Assembly: GCF_034007085.1 (NCBI RefSeq)
Contig: NZ_JAVERO010000055.1
Coordinates: 1-13,525, forward strand
Direction of reading: 5' to 3'
DNA: 13,525 nt
Origin: Castellaniella sp034007085
GTDB taxonomy: Bacteria; Pseudomonadota; Gammaproteobacteria; Burkholderiales; Burkholderiaceae_B
The translations under genes and the position numbers were made by a program. Of this stretch, positions 12,650 to 13,525 are shown one piece after another. Numbering within the stretch: the first letter of the stretch is position 1; every line of letters begins with the position of its first letter. The notes under the pieces were generated by a model. It was not told where the DNA came from and made no database searches. It saw nothing but the letters and a program-made list of their open reading frames with translations.

Positions 12650-13525
12650 ACGTGCGCCGCGCACTGGCGGGCGGCCTGCTGACACTGGGAATCCTGGCAG
12701 GCATCAACGCAGCGCCGACCCTGGCCGCAGACGGATCCCTGTCGCCGGCCACTGCATCCCAGGCCGCCCGGAGCGCACCGGATACCGGCACCCCCATCGC
12801 CGTGCCGGCCTGGACCGGGCCGGTCATGGACCAGACCGGCATCCTGACACCGGCACAGGTCGGGGCATTGACGGAACAGGTCCGCACCCTGGAAACCACG
12901 CACGGCTCGCAGCTCTTCGTCCTGCTGGTGCCCACCACCGGGGGCGAGACCATCGAGCAATACGCGCGCCGGGTCTTCGACCAATGGGCCATGGGGCGAA
13001 AAGACATCGACGACGGTGTGCTGCTGCTGTTGGCCATGCAGGACCGCCACCTGCGCATCGAAGTCGGCTACGGCCTCGAAGGCGCCGTGACGGATGTGGA
13101 TGCCGGGCGGATCATCCGTGAACGGATCGCGCCGCGCCTGGCCGAAGGCGATGCCTATGGCGGGGTGCAGGCCGGGGTCTCGGCCCTGATCGGCCTGATC
13201 GCTGGCGAACCACTGCCGCCCCCCACCCAGCCATCGAACGAGAGCGACGTGCTCGACGAGCGCGTGATGTTTCTGCCCCTGACCTTCTTCGCCCTGGTGA
13301 CGACACCGCTCATCGGCGCCCTGCTGATGGGGGGCTTCGTGTTCGTGCTGACCGAAAGCCTGCTGTGGGCCGGTCTCGGCGCGCTGGCTGGACTGGCGCT
13401 GGGGATCCTGGGCAAAGTGCTGCACATCCCCGACCGGCTGGCGCGCGGTCGCAAACGTCGAGGCACCGGCCGGGGAGACGGCGGTTTCGGCGGAGGCTTT
13501 GGCGGCGGGGGCGGCTTTGGCGGTG
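12646..13525 (+). CDS. TPM-domain (YgcG-like) membrane protein, partial at right edge
   Basis: An open frame of 293 codons runs off the right edge, just inside a glycine-rich tail. Residues 1-28 are a signal peptide (Arg4-Arg5, hydrophobic core, NAAPTLAA). Residues about 56-187 form a TPM domain: TGPVMDQTGILTPAQVGALT, VLLVPTTGGETIEQYARRVF, a DDGVLLLLAMQDRHLRIEVG strand pair, and GYGLEGAVTDVDAGRIIRER. A linker leads to two hydrophobic segments (about 207-234 and 236-258), then a basic stretch RLARGRKRRG and a GGFGGGFGGGG tail. This is the usual YgcG layout, with a periplasmic TPM domain and a Gly-rich end; probably only a few residues are missing. Translation is coupled to lemA by ATGA. TPM domains occur in photosystem repair and envelope proteins; the function here is unknown. 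Confidence 0.93.
   Translation, partial: MNVRRALAGGLLTLGILAGINAAPTLAADGSLSPATASQAARSAPDTGTPIAVPAWTGPVMDQTGILTPAQVGALTEQVRTLETTHGSQLFVLLVPTTGGETIEQYARRVFDQWAMGRKDIDDGVLLLLAMQDRHLRIEVGYGLEGAVTDVDAGRIIRERIAPRLAEGDAYGGVQAGVSALIGLIAGEPLPPPTQPSNESDVLDERVMFLPLTFFALVTTPLIGALLMGGFVFVLTESLLWAGLGALAGLALGILGKVLHIPDRLARGRKRRGTGRGDGGFGGGFGGGGGFGG

Overview
The window is GC-rich chromosomal DNA with tight gene packing. Its protein families (TAXI-type TRAP transporter with a DUF1850 partner, Bfd/Bfr pair, RF3, RhlE, LemA/TPM) and sequence style point to a betaproteobacterium, most likely of the order Burkholderiales and probably the family Alcaligenaceae (Bordetella/Castellaniella/Pusillimonas-like). That placement is a judgement from family resemblance, not a search. 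Nothing indicates a phage, insertion sequence, CRISPR array, tRNA or rRNA.

Layout: (a) 1-2629, minus strand: a ClC-type chloride transporter followed by a CPA1-type cation/proton antiporter that runs off the left edge. The two reading frames overlap by 17 bases, so they are probably co-translated as one ion-homeostasis unit. (b) 2630-2837: a divergent promoter region. (c) 2838-6344, plus strand: a complete TAXI-type TRAP operon made of a periplasmic binding protein, a fused 4TM+12TM permease and a DUF1850 protein. Two strong tandem hairpins lie between the binding protein and the permease. (d) 6437-7304, plus strand: bfd and bfr, an iron storage and release pair. bfd has a near-consensus Fur box laid over its promoter, abutting its start codon. 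(e) 7335-11834, minus strand: rhlE, a LysE-family exporter and prfC with short gaps (one likely operon), then a small exported cysteine-containing protein of unknown function. (f) 11835-12034: a divergent regulatory region with a long rhlE leader. (g) 12035-13525, plus strand: lemA and a TPM-domain (YgcG-like) protein, overlapping by ATGA; the second is cut by the right edge.

How the genes work together: the ClC and antiporter genes would move anions and cations/protons across the inner membrane. The TRAP operon would take up an unidentified organic acid or amino acid at the expense of an ion gradient. Bfr stores iron and Bfd reduces it for release when iron is scarce, matching Fur control of bfd. 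The rhlE-lysE-prfC group mixes RNA remodelling, small-molecule export and translation termination.

I did not find a clearly new multi-gene system. The points that deserve a second look are at residue and regulatory level: a ClC with a methionine at the usual proton-glutamate position, a bacterioferritin with threonine at ferroxidase position 127, a bfd promoter predicting a leaderless Fur-controlled mRNA, the double hairpin inside the TRAP operon, and the structured leader with TTG start of rhlE.
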